Assembly: GCF_004331255.1 (NCBI RefSeq)
Contig: NZ_SJOF01000002.1
Span: forward strand, 1-64,000
Direction: 5' to 3'
DNA length: 64,000 bases
Origin: Acinetobacter sp. ANC 4173
GTDB lineage: Bacteria; Pseudomonadota; Gammaproteobacteria; Pseudomonadales; Moraxellaceae
Positions 25,236 to 35,155 of this stretch are shown here, in pieces. The notes under the pieces are model-generated. The model did not search any database, was not told the DNA's origin, and saw nothing but the letters and a program-made list of their open reading frames with translations. The stretch's first letter is position 1. Each line of letters begins with the position of its first letter. Both the position numbers and the translations under genes were made by a program.

Positions 25236-25260
25236 ATAACCCGTGTTAACACGGGTTATT
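25236..25260. terminator. Terminator of clpA
   Basis: AATAACCCGTG/CACGGGTTATT perfect stem, 15 bp past the clpA stop on the minus strand and 46 bp upstream of the ynfA start region. Confidence 0.85.
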
Positions 25261-25274
25261 GACAAAAAAGTAAA

Positions 25275-27551
25275 CTAAGCAGGTTCAGCAGTTTGATCTT
25301 CAAACACTTCAAGTTTCAAACCAACAGCTTCACCATTTTCCATTTTCACAGAAACGGCTACGTTGCCACCATGTTCTGCCAACTCACCAAATAAAATCAT
25401 TTCAGCAAGTGGTTTTTTCAAATGCTCTTGAATCAATCTTTGCATTGGTCGAGCACCCATGAGGCGGTCATAACCATGTTCAGCCATCCACTCACGCGCA
25501 CTTTGATCAACTTCAAGCATGACTTTCTTATCATCGAGTTGTGCTTGCAACTCAGTCAAGAACTTATCGACCACATTCTCAATCACAGTGGTTGGGAGTG
25601 CTTTGAATTGAATCACACCATCCAGACGGTTACGGAATTCTGGAGAGAATGCTCGTTTCATGGCTTCCTGATTATCACGACTATTGTCTTGTTCCATAAA
25701 ACCAATGCTAACACGTGAAATACTTTCTGCACCAATATTGGTGGTTAGTACCAAAATCACATTACGGAAATCAGATTTACGTCCATTATTATCCGTTAAC
25801 GAGCCATGATCCATGATTTGTAATAACAAATTAAAGACATCTGGATGCGCTTTCTCAATTTCATCAAGTAACAATACACAATGTGGATTCTTATGAATTG
25901 CATCGGTTAACAAGCCACCTTGGTCAAATCCCACATAACCTGGAGGTGCACCAATTAAACGTGAAACCGCATGGCGTTCCATATATTCAGACATATCGAA
26001 ACGAACCAGTTCAACACCTAACAATTTTGCCAACTGTTTAGTGACTTCTGTTTTACCGACCCCTGTAGGACCTGCAAACACAAAACTTCCAACAGGTTTG
26101 TCTGGAGATTTTAAACCAGCACGTGACAATTTAATGGCAGAAGATAATGCGTCAATTGCTTCATCTTGACCAAACACCACACGTTTTAAATCACGTTCAA
26201 GATTTTCGAGTACCGTTTTATCATCTTTGGATACTGTTTTCGGTGGAATACGAGCAATCTTCGAAACAATATCTTCAATATTTTCAACAGTAATCAAGCT
26301 TTCATCTTGTTCAGCTTTCAAACGGCGCTGTGCACCTGCTTCATCAATCACGTCAATTGCTTTATCTGGTAAGAAACGATCATTGATAAATTTCGCAGAC
26401 AGTTCTACTGCCGAAACCAGTGCTTTATCGTCATATTTCACATGATGGAAATCTTCAAATTTAGATTTTAAGCCACGTAAAATATCAATCGTTTCAGAAA
26501 TAGATGGCTCATTGACATCAATTTTTTGGAATCGACGTGAAAGTGCATGATCTTTTTCAAAGACTTGGCGATATTCTTGGAACGTGGTTGAACCGATGCA
26601 GCGCAATGAACCATTGGCCAATGCTGGTTTAATCAAGTTTGACGCATCCATAGTGCTACCCATACTTGAGCCTGCACCAATAATCATATGAATTTCATCA
26701 ATAAATAAGACAGCTTCAGGTCTTTTCTTCAACGCATTTAACAATTGTTTTAGACGTTTTTCGAAATCTCCACGATATTTAGTCCCAGCAACCAATGCAC
26801 CAATATCTAAGCTAAAAATTTCAGCATTTGCGAGAGGCTTTGGTGCCTTACCATTAACAATAAGCCAAGCTAAACCTTCTGCAATCGAAGTCTTGCCCAC
26901 ACCCGGATCACCAACGAGTAATGGATTATTTTTACGGCGACGGCATAAAATTTGTGCCGCGCGCTCAATTTCTTTTTCACGACCAATGAGCGGATCAGTT
27001 TTGCCTTTTTGTGCCTCATGATTCAAGTTAGTCGTGTAAAGCTCTAATGGACCTGCATTGGCCGAAGATGCGGACTCCCCATCCAACTCCTCAGCTTCTT
27101 CTTCAACTTGGACTTCATCTTTACGCGTACCATGCGACAAGTATTGCGTTAAAGTTAAACGATTAATTTGATGACGTTTTAATAAATAAACCGCAAATGA
27201 ATCCCGCTCGGAATACATTGCCACCAAAATATCAGCCCCTTCTACAGTACGATCACCGCCACTCGATTGCACGTGGAAAATGGCGCGTTGCAGAATACGG
27301 TCAAAACTTTCAGTTGGATGCGGTGCCTGATCGCTGTTTTCAGCAAGTTTCGGAGTATGTTGTTCTACGTATTCTTCTAATTCTTTCCGTAAGACGATGA
27401 TATCTGCACCGCATGCTTTTAATGCATTCACAGCAGAGTCATTGTCTAGTAATGCCAATAATAAATGTTCAACTGTTAAGAACTCATGTCTCTTTTGACG
27501 AGCCATGCTTACAGCCAAACGTAATGATACTTCCAATTGACGACTGAGCAT
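25275..27551 (-). CDS. clpA: ATP-dependent Clp protease ATP-binding subunit ClpA
   Basis: A 758-residue AAA+ unfoldase that feeds substrates to ClpP. An N-terminal Clp_N repeat domain (1-145) binds ClpS. The two ATPase modules have Walker A GDPGVGKTS (near 215) and GPTGVGKTE (near 495), each followed by a Walker B (LFIDEIH, LLLDEIEK). The ClpP-docking and D2-small domains complete the usual length. It is translated from the same message as clpS, 9 bp downstream of it. Confidence 0.97.
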   Translation of the reverse strand: MLSRQLEVSLRLAVSMARQKRHEFLTVEHLLLALLDNDSAVNALKACGADIIVLRKELEEYVEQHTPKLAENSDQAPHPTESFDRILQRAIFHVQSSGGDRTVEGADILVAMYSERDSFAVYLLKRHQINRLTLTQYLSHGTRKDEVQVEEEAEELDGESASSANAGPLELYTTNLNHEAQKGKTDPLIGREKEIERAAQILCRRRKNNPLLVGDPGVGKTSIAEGLAWLIVNGKAPKPLANAEIFSLDIGALVAGTKYRGDFEKRLKQLLNALKKRPEAVLFIDEIHMIIGAGSSMGSTMDASNLIKPALANGSLRCIGSTTFQEYRQVFEKDHALSRRFQKIDVNEPSISETIDILRGLKSKFEDFHHVKYDDKALVSAVELSAKFINDRFLPDKAIDVIDEAGAQRRLKAEQDESLITVENIEDIVSKIARIPPKTVSKDDKTVLENLERDLKRVVFGQDEAIDALSSAIKLSRAGLKSPDKPVGSFVFAGPTGVGKTEVTKQLAKLLGVELVRFDMSEYMERHAVSRLIGAPPGYVGFDQGGLLTDAIHKNPHCVLLLDEIEKAHPDVFNLLLQIMDHGSLTDNNGRKSDFRNVILVLTTNIGAESISRVSIGFMEQDNSRDNQEAMKRAFSPEFRNRLDGVIQFKALPTTVIENVVDKFLTELQAQLDDKKVMLEVDQSAREWMAEHGYDRLMGARPMQRLIQEHLKKPLAEMILFGELAEHGGNVAVSVKMENGEAVGLKLEVFEDQTAEPA

Positions 27552-27560
27552 GTAACCCCC

Positions 27561-27974
27561 TTAATCTTTTGGCTCAATCTGACAAAGTAGTGGATGACCT
27601 TGAGATCGAGCGTAATTATTGACTTGGTTCGCTTTGGTTTCCGCGATGTCTCTTGGATATACGCCTGCAACACCTTTACCTTCGTAATGTACTGTTAACA
27701 TTACTTGAGTGGCTTGGTCAAGATTCATTGCAAAGTATTGTTGTAAAATTTCAATTACAAAGTCCATTGGGGTGTAATCATCGTTCATTAAAACGACAGC
27801 ATACAAAGATGGACGCTTTAATTCAGGTGGCGCAGTTTGTACAGCAACATCCCCATGCTCATCGTGCTGAGGCTCATCCACTAAACGCGGATTAAAATGC
27901 CAGTCCACTAAACCAGACTGGTAAAAACTACTTTTAATGTCGTTTAGACAAATTTGGCGTTTCGAATTTCGCAT
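27561..27974 (-). CDS. clpS: ClpS, adaptor for N-end-rule substrates
   Basis: A 137-residue adaptor that binds destabilising N-termini and delivers them to ClpA. The core [24 protein letters not shown] and the [23 protein letters not shown] stretch are typical. The N-terminal extension before the core is about 30 residues longer than in E. coli ClpS, and no internal ATG offers a shorter version, so the length seems genuine. Confidence 0.93.
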   Translation of the reverse strand: MRNSKRQICLNDIKSSFYQSGLVDWHFNPRLVDEPQHDEHGDVAVQTAPPELKRPSLYAVVLMNDDYTPMDFVIEILQQYFAMNLDQATQVMLTVHYEGKGVAGVYPRDIAETKANQVNNYARSQGHPLLCQIEPKD

Positions 27975-27989
27975 AAGATATAATTACAA

Positions 27990-28748
27990 CTATTGAGCAT
28001 TCGCTTCAGCTTGAGGAATTTCAGAGATATTGGCAGACGGTGACTCAACTGCATTCCCTTTCGCCCAACTAAAGCGTTTAATTACAGGTGTATTCGTTCC
28101 AGTTAAACGAACTTCTACAAATTGCGGGGTAAAGCCTTTAGGCATTGTCCAACGCCCAGTCAAACGCTCGTATTCATCAAAGTTAAAGTTTTTATCTTCC
28201 ATTGGAACAACCAAAACTTCAGTGCCTTGAATAAGATGTAAGGCGACTTCCCCAGAAGTATTACGTTTACTTGGGCTAACTTGCACTAAATCTAGCTGAT
28301 ATTCAAAAGCATTTTCAGGTAAAGGCTTAATACTTAGATTCTGTACAGTTAAGCTTAGACCACCGCGCTGGCGCAACACTTCACGATAAAGTGCACCTAA
28401 ACTACGGGCCTGATTTTCACTGTCCTTCGCCTGATTGAGTGCGGTGAATAAATCATTTGAATTACTGACCGCAACATCACGCTCTTGTACCGCGGTATTC
28501 ATGCTTTTGTTTAAACCTTCAAGCGTTTGTTTTTGCTTTTGTACAACTTCAACCAGTTGTTCGGCATCCGCATCATAACCAACCACTGTTAAACCCTGCC
28601 GATGCCCGACCGAATAGCCAATAAAACCACTTCCGAGCACCAAAACGGCAGCACCAATCACCAAAGGTAAATTGGTTTCAAGAAAAGGCTTTTTGACAGG
28701 CTCATTCGATTGTGACGTAGTGTTCGAGTCAGTATTCTGCATCGTCAT
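27990..28748 (-). CDS. Membrane-anchored coiled-coil protein, DUF6776-like
   Basis: A protein of about 252 residues with a single transmembrane segment (LPLVIGAAVLVLGSGFIGYSVG near 25-46 of the ATG-28748 form), a predicted coiled coil (AEQLVEVVQKQKQTLEGLNKSMNTAV) and a C-terminal beta domain ending in VESPSANISE. It faces the periplasm after the anchor. The start at 28748 avoids the palindrome that would lie in the longer frame. Such proteins are often found near argC or bactofilin genes, and argC lies just upstream here. Function unknown. Confidence 0.7.
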   Translation of the reverse strand: MTMQNTDSNTTSQSNEPVKKPFLETNLPLVIGAAVLVLGSGFIGYSVGHRQGLTVVGYDADAEQLVEVVQKQKQTLEGLNKSMNTAVQERDVAVSNSNDLFTALNQAKDSENQARSLGALYREVLRQRGGLSLTVQNLSIKPLPENAFEYQLDLVQVSPSKRNTSGEVALHLIQGTEVLVVPMEDKNFNFDEYERLTGRWTMPKGFTPQFVEVRLTGTNTPVIKRFSWAKGNAVESPSANISEIPQAEANAQ

Positions 28749-28770
28749 CTCTTGTTTTGAATTATTCAAA

Positions 28771-28802
28771 ACACACATTTAAATCTAAATTTAAATGTGT
28801 GT
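28771..28802. terminator. Perfect AT-rich palindrome after argC
   Basis: A 14-bp perfect inverted repeat (ACACACATTTAAAT and its complement) with a 4-base loop, followed on the minus strand by TTTTG. It lies directly after the argC stop, so it may attenuate or end argC transcripts before the DUF6776-like gene. Confidence 0.6.
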
Positions 28803-28820
28803 GAAGGTATTTAATAGGTT

Positions 28821-29870
28821 TTATGGTAATAAACCAATGCCTTCAAGTCCTGCTGTTTCAGCAAAATTAAACATTAAGTTCATATTTTGAACAGCTTGAC
28901 CAGCAGCACCTTTAACCAAGTTATCTTGCGCAACCAAAACCACCAATTTCTTAGGTTGTGGCTTATAAAGAGCAATACGCAACTGATTAGCCCCACGTAC
29001 AGAGCGTGTTTCAGGTGAACTGTTTTCAGGCATCACGTCTACAAAACTTTCATTTGCATAGAATTGCTCATACCATGCTTGTAAATCCAACTCAGTGCCT
29101 GCATCCGTCAAATCCACATAAATGGTACTGAGCATGCCACGAATCATAGGTACCAAGTGCGGAACAAATAAGATCTGATCAAAAACACCTGTTTGACCTG
29201 AAATATTTTCTAAAGCTTCTACAATTTCAGGATGGTGACGATGTCCTGCGACGCCATAAGCTTTAAAGTTATCAGCATTTTCAGTGTAAATCATACCCAT
29301 GCTGGCTTTGCGTCCAGCACCAGAAACACCTGATTTCGCATCAATAATAATGCTCTCAGGTTTAACCAATGTGTCGCTATGCTTAAACAATGGTGCCAAG
29401 CCAAGTTGCACTGTTGTTGGATAACAACCAGGGTTGCCAATCACATTTGCCTGCTTAATTTTGTCACGGTTCAGCTCTGATAGACCATAGACAGAATCTT
29501 TAAGCAGTTCAGGGCAAGCATGTTGCATACCGTACCATTTTTCAAATTGCACCAAATTTTGCAAACGAAAGTCAGCAGCTAAATCAATTACTTTCGTATT
29601 TGCTGCAACCAATTCTTCTGCATGCTTCATGGCTACGCCATGCGGTGTCGCAAAAAACACCACATCACACTGTTTTAATTGTTCGATATTTAAGTCTGAA
29701 TATTTCAGGTCTGTATGTCCACGTAAGCTCGGGAACATATCATCGACACGGCGCCCATTTTCAGTACGTGATGTCAGTACATTGACTTGTACATTTGGAT
29801 GTCGAAGCAATAGGCGCAACAATTCAACACCTGTATAACCTGTTCCACCAACAATACCTACTGAAATCAC
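28821..29870 (-). CDS. argC: N-acetyl-gamma-glutamyl-phosphate reductase
   Basis: A 349-residue NADPH enzyme of arginine synthesis. The Rossmann start [10 protein letters not shown] is at 5-14, and catalytic Cys149 sits in GNPGCYPT. The His in AGHRHHPE supports the active site. It starts with GTG preceded by AGGGGTAAAACGC. The gene is type 1 ArgC (about 345 residues). Confidence 0.95.
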   Translation of the reverse strand: MISVGIVGGTGYTGVELLRLLLRHPNVQVNVLTSRTENGRRVDDMFPSLRGHTDLKYSDLNIEQLKQCDVVFFATPHGVAMKHAEELVAANTKVIDLAADFRLQNLVQFEKWYGMQHACPELLKDSVYGLSELNRDKIKQANVIGNPGCYPTTVQLGLAPLFKHSDTLVKPESIIIDAKSGVSGAGRKASMGMIYTENADNFKAYGVAGHRHHPEIVEALENISGQTGVFDQILFVPHLVPMIRGMLSTIYVDLTDAGTELDLQAWYEQFYANESFVDVMPENSSPETRSVRGANQLRIALYKPQPKKLVVLVAQDNLVKGAAGQAVQNMNLMFNFAETAGLEGIGLLP

Positions 29871-29984
29871 GCGTTTTACCCCTATTCAAAAGCAGCCATT
29901 TTGTAACTGCGTAGTATGACAGGAAGTTGAGGCTTTCTAAACTGTTTTACTTGGATTTTTATATGTTTTAGTGTTGTTAAAGCT

Positions 29985-31163
29985 TTAATTCAATACAGGG
30001 AAAATCACTTTGGTATGATCCAAACCTATACAATTCCGTCCAGATCGCTTCGCGGAATACAGTAATTGATCAGCAACACCAATTGCCCGTATAAAATCTT
30101 GCTCAAAGATCTGCGCTAAACCAAAACTGGCAGTCACTGATATTTTGCTAGCTGATAACTGCCTAGCTTCTATATTAACTCGAATACGTTCGGCAATTCT
30201 ATAAGCCTGATGTTGGTCTTCTACTTGTAGAAGCAGAATAAATTCTTCACCACCAAAACGCCCAACCAAATCCTGACCTCGAACATTTTCTCGAATAATC
30301 TGCCCAACCTGTTGCAAAATACTATCGCCAATCAAATGCCCATATTGATCATTGATACGCTTGAAATGATCAATATCACACATCAGTAAAAAATAGGTGT
30401 CTTGAGATGTATATGAAAGTGCTGACTTGGCCTTTTCATAAAAACCACGTCGGTTTAATAAATTGGTTAATGGGTCTTTCAAACGCTCATCATTCAACTT
30501 ATGAATAATATCTCGCACCAAAGTCCCTAACAAAACAATCGCAAACCACATGCTTAAAAAAATACTTGCAGCAAGCATCATTAACCACCAAACGGAGGTA
30601 ACGAGCATGTCCGCTTCAATATTACTTAAAAATAGATAAATAATTAAACTGCGTGCAAAGGTATAAATTACAATGAAAAAATAAGAAAAATCCACAATTT
30701 TATTAAATATACCAATGTGTTGATAATTTTTAAATATCGAAAATAAAACCAATGACTCTACTATTGCTATAGTTGAATTAAGAATCAACATCCTGATCCA
30801 TAATTGATTATCTACATATGAAAAATAACTCAGCAACAATAGGGCTATCGTAATTAAACCAAAACACCAATATGAATGCGCATGGCCGTTTTTTCTTAAT
30901 GCCATTGCATAGGCACTTGCCCAAGCCCCAAATAAATACATGCCTCCCAGCAAAGGCGCGGACAAAGCTAGCTCTGAATTAGACATAAAGCTTTGTGCTG
31001 CCAATGAAAAAGAAGGTACGATATAGCCTAGACCTAGCCAAAATAAGTATTTTGGAGCCTGATAAAAATAATGGCATATTAAAAACAAGCTTCCCATTAA
31101 GATCAGGCAAGCTGGAACAATTAATATAAAATAATGGGTATCTGTAAAATTCACGCCCAACAC
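29985..31163 (-). CDS. Membrane diguanylate cyclase (GGDEF)
   Basis: A 392-residue protein with about six hydrophobic helices (residues 8-205) as a membrane sensor, then a GGDEF domain (about 230-385). The active loop is GRFGGEEF. An RGQD lies five residues ahead, matching the RxxD inhibitory site, so a catalytically active, product-inhibited cyclase is predicted. No EAL domain is present. The start is GTG with a weak ribosome-binding site, so translation could be low. Confidence 0.88.
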   Translation of the reverse strand: MLGVNFTDTHYFILIVPACLILMGSLFLICHYFYQAPKYLFWLGLGYIVPSFSLAAQSFMSNSELALSAPLLGGMYLFGAWASAYAMALRKNGHAHSYWCFGLITIALLLLSYFSYVDNQLWIRMLILNSTIAIVESLVLFSIFKNYQHIGIFNKIVDFSYFFIVIYTFARSLIIYLFLSNIEADMLVTSVWWLMMLAASIFLSMWFAIVLLGTLVRDIIHKLNDERLKDPLTNLLNRRGFYEKAKSALSYTSQDTYFLLMCDIDHFKRINDQYGHLIGDSILQQVGQIIRENVRGQDLVGRFGGEEFILLLQVEDQHQAYRIAERIRVNIEARQLSASKISVTASFGLAQIFEQDFIRAIGVADQLLYSAKRSGRNCIGLDHTKVIFPVLN

Positions 31164-31260
31164 TAAAAGTTTGTACTAAAAGTAACCGCAGTGTAGATGA
31201 TTTATTTAATCATTCAAACTTAAATCGATTACATCAATCACATCGTAAAATTTAGCTATT

Positions 31261-31941
31261 TTAAGAAGAGAACCACCAAAAGGGTAATGTTGTATTTTTT
31301 AAGGTATGACGATGCTGTTTAAAGTTTGGATCATGCTCAGCGACTTTTGCCCAAAAATGAGCACTATGATCAAAATAAACGGTGTGTGCCAATTCATGCA
31401 CACAAACATAACGCGCAATTTCCAAAGGGAACAAAACCAAAGCACTGTTCAACATAATGTCATGCTTGACACTACAACTACCCCAACGCGTTTTAGGTTG
31501 TCGAATACTGCACTGCAAATAGTGTAAACCCGTCTCACCAGTAACTTTTGCCAAATAAAGTGGTAAATGCTGCTTTGCATAAGCAATGACAAATGCTTTG
31601 AGATATTGTTCTGGTTGTCGATCACTCACTAAAAGCATTTGCTGCTCTGCATTCCAGAGATAAGTTTGCTTCTGCACAACATAGTTAATCTGAATGGGCT
31701 GAGTTAGATTAAACAACTTCAGCTCAGTTACTAAGGCTTGATGCTGCCCCATTTTATTTTGTTGTTTTTGCCATGTTTCTCGCATCCAATGCTCAGACTC
31801 ACTCAAGAAAGCCTGTATTTGTTTTTGGCTACAAAACTTTGGAACTGTTAAACGAATTTGTGTTGGCTCAACACGTAAACGTAACCGCGTTGCACGAGCA
31901 TGATGAGTGATTTGGATTTCAGGTAAGTCTGCTAAGGTCAT
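31261..31941 (-). CDS. YgjP-type zinc metallopeptidase family protein
   Basis: A 226-residue YgjP/DUF45-family protein. The motif HELAHTVYFDHSAHFW contains HExxH-type ligands (HELAH) and the third His, and the CSIRQPKTRWGSC block upstream is conserved in the family. It is a soluble predicted metalloprotease of unknown substrate. It is followed on the plus side by the palindromic repeat. Confidence 0.85.
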   Translation of the reverse strand: MTLADLPEIQITHHARATRLRLRVEPTQIRLTVPKFCSQKQIQAFLSESEHWMRETWQKQQNKMGQHQALVTELKLFNLTQPIQINYVVQKQTYLWNAEQQMLLVSDRQPEQYLKAFVIAYAKQHLPLYLAKVTGETGLHYLQCSIRQPKTRWGSCSVKHDIMLNSALVLFPLEIARYVCVHELAHTVYFDHSAHFWAKVAEHDPNFKQHRHTLKNTTLPFWWFSS

Positions 31942-31964
31942 TAAAATATTATTCTTTTATTTAA

Positions 31965-32089
31965 TAATCCTCCCCAGCCTTCCTTTTGAAAGAAGGGAGA
32001 AAACTAATTAGTAATAATTTTACTAAATGAGTTTTCTTGAACAAACTTTAAAGCAGTGCTTTAAAGTTTGTTCAGGGTTTGGGGAGATT
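31965..32089. repeat. Palindromic intergenic element
   Basis: About 125 bp bounded by CTCCCCA and TGGGGAG, with an inner CCTTC/GAAGG hairpin near the start and a perfect 16-bp stem (GAACAAACTTTAAAGC and complement) at 32038-32072. Ends of this kind (CTCCCC...GGGGAG) are common in dispersed repeats of Acinetobacter. It separates ygjP-like and rpiA genes, both on the minus strand, and could act as a terminator after rpiA. Confidence 0.6.
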
Positions 32090-32094
32090 TAAAA

Positions 32095-32766
32095 TTAAAC
32101 TGCTGTACGTTCTTCAATGCCGTTGTCTGTTGCAACGACAGCAATATCCGCTTTGTTTAATGCAAAAATACCATTACACACCACACCCGGAATGTTATTG
32201 ATGGTCTTTTCTAATTCAAGCGCATTTAGAATATTTAAGTTATAAACATCTAAAATAACATTGCCGTTATCTGTCACTACCCCTTCACGGTAAACTGGAT
32301 CACCGCCCAAGCTCACGATTTTACGTGCTACAGCCGAACGCGCCATTGGAATCACTTCTACTGGTAATGGGAACTCACGGCCCAATTGTTCAACCCATTT
32401 TGAATCATCAACAATACACACAAATTTCTTTGCAATTGATGCCACAATCTTTTCACGAGTTAAAGCAGCACCACCGCCTTTAATCATGTGCATATGACGG
32501 TCAATTTCATCTGCACCATCGACATAAGCATCTAAACCACCCACATGGTTCATATCCACGACTTCAATGCCAAGTTTCTTTAGACGTTCTGCCGTTGCTT
32601 CTGAACTCGCAACAGCCGCTTCAAGTTGAAGTTCTGGCAATAAATCAATTAGAAAATTAACGGTACTGCCTGTACCCACTCCTAAAATGCCGCCTTTTGG
32701 TAAGTGTTTTAAAGCGGCTTTCGCTGCTGCTTGTTTTTTCTCATCTTGGCTTGCATATAGACTCAT
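32095..32766 (-). CDS. rpiA: Ribose-5-phosphate isomerase A
   Basis: A 223-residue isomerase of the pentose phosphate pathway. Hallmarks are [13 protein letters not shown], the DGADEID catalytic segment and [12 protein letters not shown]. The ATG at 32766 (MSLYASQ) is preceded by GAGTG and matches family length; the TTG at 32778 is less likely. It is divergent from ilvA. Confidence 0.95.
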   Translation of the reverse strand: MSLYASQDEKKQAAAKAALKHLPKGGILGVGTGSTVNFLIDLLPELQLEAAVASSEATAERLKKLGIEVVDMNHVGGLDAYVDGADEIDRHMHMIKGGGAALTREKIVASIAKKFVCIVDDSKWVEQLGREFPLPVEVIPMARSAVARKIVSLGGDPVYREGVVTDNGNVILDVYNLNILNALELEKTINNIPGVVCNGIFALNKADIAVVATDNGIEERTAV

Positions 32767-32871
32767 GACATCACTCAACTTTTTTTCACGTTTTGCGCAA
32801 TTTTAAAACGCAAATGTGCAGGGGTTTGTTACAATAAACGCCTATTTTAAACTGTTAGATGGAAAATTAAC

Positions 32872-34410
32872 ATGCTGTCTCGTTTGGTTCGACAAATTTT
32901 ACAAGCAACGGTATACGACGTTGCAATCGAAACCCCACTCGAAGCAGCGCCACGAATTAGTGAAAAGCTAAACAACAACATTCGCTTTAAACGCGAAGAC
33001 TTACAACCTGTCTTTTCTTTCAAACTACGCGGTGCCTATAACCGTATTAGTCAATTACCGAAATCTCAGTTGGAACGTGGCGTTATTACTGCTTCAGCAG
33101 GTAACCATGCTCAAGGCGTGGCTTTATCTGGTCAAAAGTTAGGTATTCACGCCATTATTGTTATGCCAAAAACCACACCAGATATTAAGGTACAAGCGGT
33201 AAAACGCTTGGGTGGTGATGTTGTGCTACATGGTGACTCATTTGATGTTGCCAATAAATATGCCATTCAACGTGCCAAAGATGAAGGCATGACATTTATT
33301 CCCCCTTATGACGATGAGTTGGTGATGGCGGGTCAAGGCACCATTGCCAATGAAATTTTACGTCAATGGCGTGATGTCGAATATGTATTCGTTGCCGTTG
33401 GCGGTGGCGGTTTAATCGCAGGTATTGCAGCTTATTTAGGCGATGTTGCGCCACATGTCAAAATCATCCCTGTTGAATATGACGAATCGGCTTGTTTAAA
33501 AGCAGCGTTTGAAGCCAATGAACGCGTGATTCTGCCTCAAGTTGGTCTATTTGCAGATGGTACAGCAGTCGCACAAATTGGTGAAAAACCGTTTGAAGTG
33601 TTACAACTGCAAAAATCAGATAACTCTGGTCCAATTGTCGAACGTGAAGTCGTTCTGGTGAACACCGACGAAATTTGTGCAGCCATTAAAGATACTTATG
33701 ACGAATGTCGTAGCATTGTCGAACCTTCTGGTGCCATGGCTTTAGCAGGCATTAAAAAATACGTTGAAGAGCACAATATTCACGGTAAAAACATGGTATC
33801 AATTGTTTGCGGTGCAAACATGAACTTTGACCGCTTACGCTATATCGCAGAACGTACAGAACTGGGTGAACACAAAGAAGCGATCTTTGCAGTGACTATT
33901 CCAGAAGAAAAAGGCTCTTTCCTTAACTTCTGCCGCGCCTTGCAAGGCCGCAATATTACCGAATTTAACTATCGTGCAAGCAATGCTTCAGCTGCACAAG
34001 TTTTTGTGGGCATTAGCCTAAAAAGTGGTGAAAAAGAACGCCACGACATTCACGAGTTACTCAAGACTCAATATGATGTCGATGATCTTTCTGATGATGA
34101 AGTTGCAAAACTACACATTCGCTACTTGGTCGGTGGTCATGCAGATTTAGAAAATGAGCGCTTATTCCGTGTCGAGTTTCCAGAGCGTCCTGGCGCATTG
34201 CTCACTTTCCTTGAGCGTTTAGGCCCTACGCATAACATTACCCTTTTCCACTATCGTAACCACGGCGCTGCTGAAGGTCGCGTTTTGGTCGGCTTGGAAG
34301 CGAGTGATGCCAAACAAAATCCAGATGGCTTGATTGAAACATTGGAAAGTATTACTTATCCATACGTGGAAATTACCAACAATCTTGGTTACCAACGCTT
34401 TTTAAAATAA
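32872..34410 (+). CDS. ilvA: Threonine ammonia-lyase (biosynthetic)
   Basis: A 512-residue PLP enzyme that makes 2-oxobutanoate for isoleucine. The PLP lysine is in SFKLRGAYN (Lys51), and the glycine-rich phosphate loop VGGGGLI lies near 176. Two C-terminal ACT-like regulatory domains (about 330-512) bind isoleucine and valine for feedback control. The long form implies the allosteric enzyme rather than the catabolic TdcB. Confidence 0.95.
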   Translation: MLSRLVRQILQATVYDVAIETPLEAAPRISEKLNNNIRFKREDLQPVFSFKLRGAYNRISQLPKSQLERGVITASAGNHAQGVALSGQKLGIHAIIVMPKTTPDIKVQAVKRLGGDVVLHGDSFDVANKYAIQRAKDEGMTFIPPYDDELVMAGQGTIANEILRQWRDVEYVFVAVGGGGLIAGIAAYLGDVAPHVKIIPVEYDESACLKAAFEANERVILPQVGLFADGTAVAQIGEKPFEVLQLQKSDNSGPIVEREVVLVNTDEICAAIKDTYDECRSIVEPSGAMALAGIKKYVEEHNIHGKNMVSIVCGANMNFDRLRYIAERTELGEHKEAIFAVTIPEEKGSFLNFCRALQGRNITEFNYRASNASAAQVFVGISLKSGEKERHDIHELLKTQYDVDDLSDDEVAKLHIRYLVGGHADLENERLFRVEFPERPGALLTFLERLGPTHNITLFHYRNHGAAEGRVLVGLEASDAKQNPDGLIETLESITYPYVEITNNLGYQRFLK

Positions 34411-34426
34411 TCAATTGAGTCAACCC

Positions 34427-34451
34427 AAACAGAGTCTTTATGGCTCTGTTT
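34427..34451. terminator. Bidirectional terminator
   Basis: AAACAGAG/CTCTGTTT stem with a 9-base loop between the convergent ilvA and the gene at 34457. Confidence 0.7.
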
Positions 34452-34456
34452 GTCAT

Positions 34457-34999
34457 TTAAATAGACCAAGATATTTCAGAAGGTTGATATTTTTCAACTT
34501 TTAAACCAGCACCATCAAATTGATGATTAAATAACGTGCAGAATGCTTCTATTTTTTTCGACTGATTCGGTACGGCGAGCCAATAGTGCTCCGCACCCCA
34601 AAGCAACAATAACGCAAAATTCTGAGATTTCAGGAATTTATAAATTTCATCTAAGATAATTTCTAAAATTTGATCCTGTACCCGATAAAACCGTCCAATC
34701 ACATGCTCAAATTGCTCATAGTGTTTTAAGATTGGATCTGCACGTGATTGTATTTGTGCTTGCACCATTTCAATTTCAGTGGTCATGTGCTGAAAAACAG
34801 GATGTGCTGCCAGTCCATTTTCCAAATATTGATGAATGTTCAATGCAATCAAATATTCAAAAGTTTGTTCACTCTCCTGAGTATTTAACCAAGTTAAAAA
34901 GTGTTCTGCTTTTGCACGATACTTTTTTTTAGGTAATGGATGCTGTTTCAACTCAGGAAACCACTTTCTTAACTGCTTATAAATTTTCTTTTCATTCAT
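34457..34999 (-). CDS. Hypothetical cytosolic protein
   Basis: A 180-residue protein (MNEKKIYKQLRKWFPEL...), rich in helix and charged residues with no membrane segment, signal or known motif. Start at the ATG at 34999, with AGGGTTTGAAT upstream. The repeated aromatic stretch ALLLLWGAEHYWLAVPNQ suggests a buried hydrophobic core near the C-terminus. No family recognised. Confidence 0.65.
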   Translation of the reverse strand: MNEKKIYKQLRKWFPELKQHPLPKKKYRAKAEHFLTWLNTQESEQTFEYLIALNIHQYLENGLAAHPVFQHMTTEIEMVQAQIQSRADPILKHYEQFEHVIGRFYRVQDQILEIILDEIYKFLKSQNFALLLLWGAEHYWLAVPNQSKKIEAFCTLFNHQFDGAGLKVEKYQPSEISWSI

Positions 35000-35155
35000 A
35001 TTCAAACCCTAATTATTTTATTCATTTTGCTTTTACTACTAAATGTACAGCCAATGCCGAAAAACTTCATTTCAAGCATCAATTAACGCTATGATTAGAC
35101 ATTATGAAATTTAAATGTGTAAATAATAATACACCTAACAAAATAAGGACCTAAC

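Noticed and set aside
34457..34999. ProQ/FinO-type RNA-binding protein
   Set aside because: Length and charge are vaguely similar at the N-terminus, but no FinO-domain motifs could be found.
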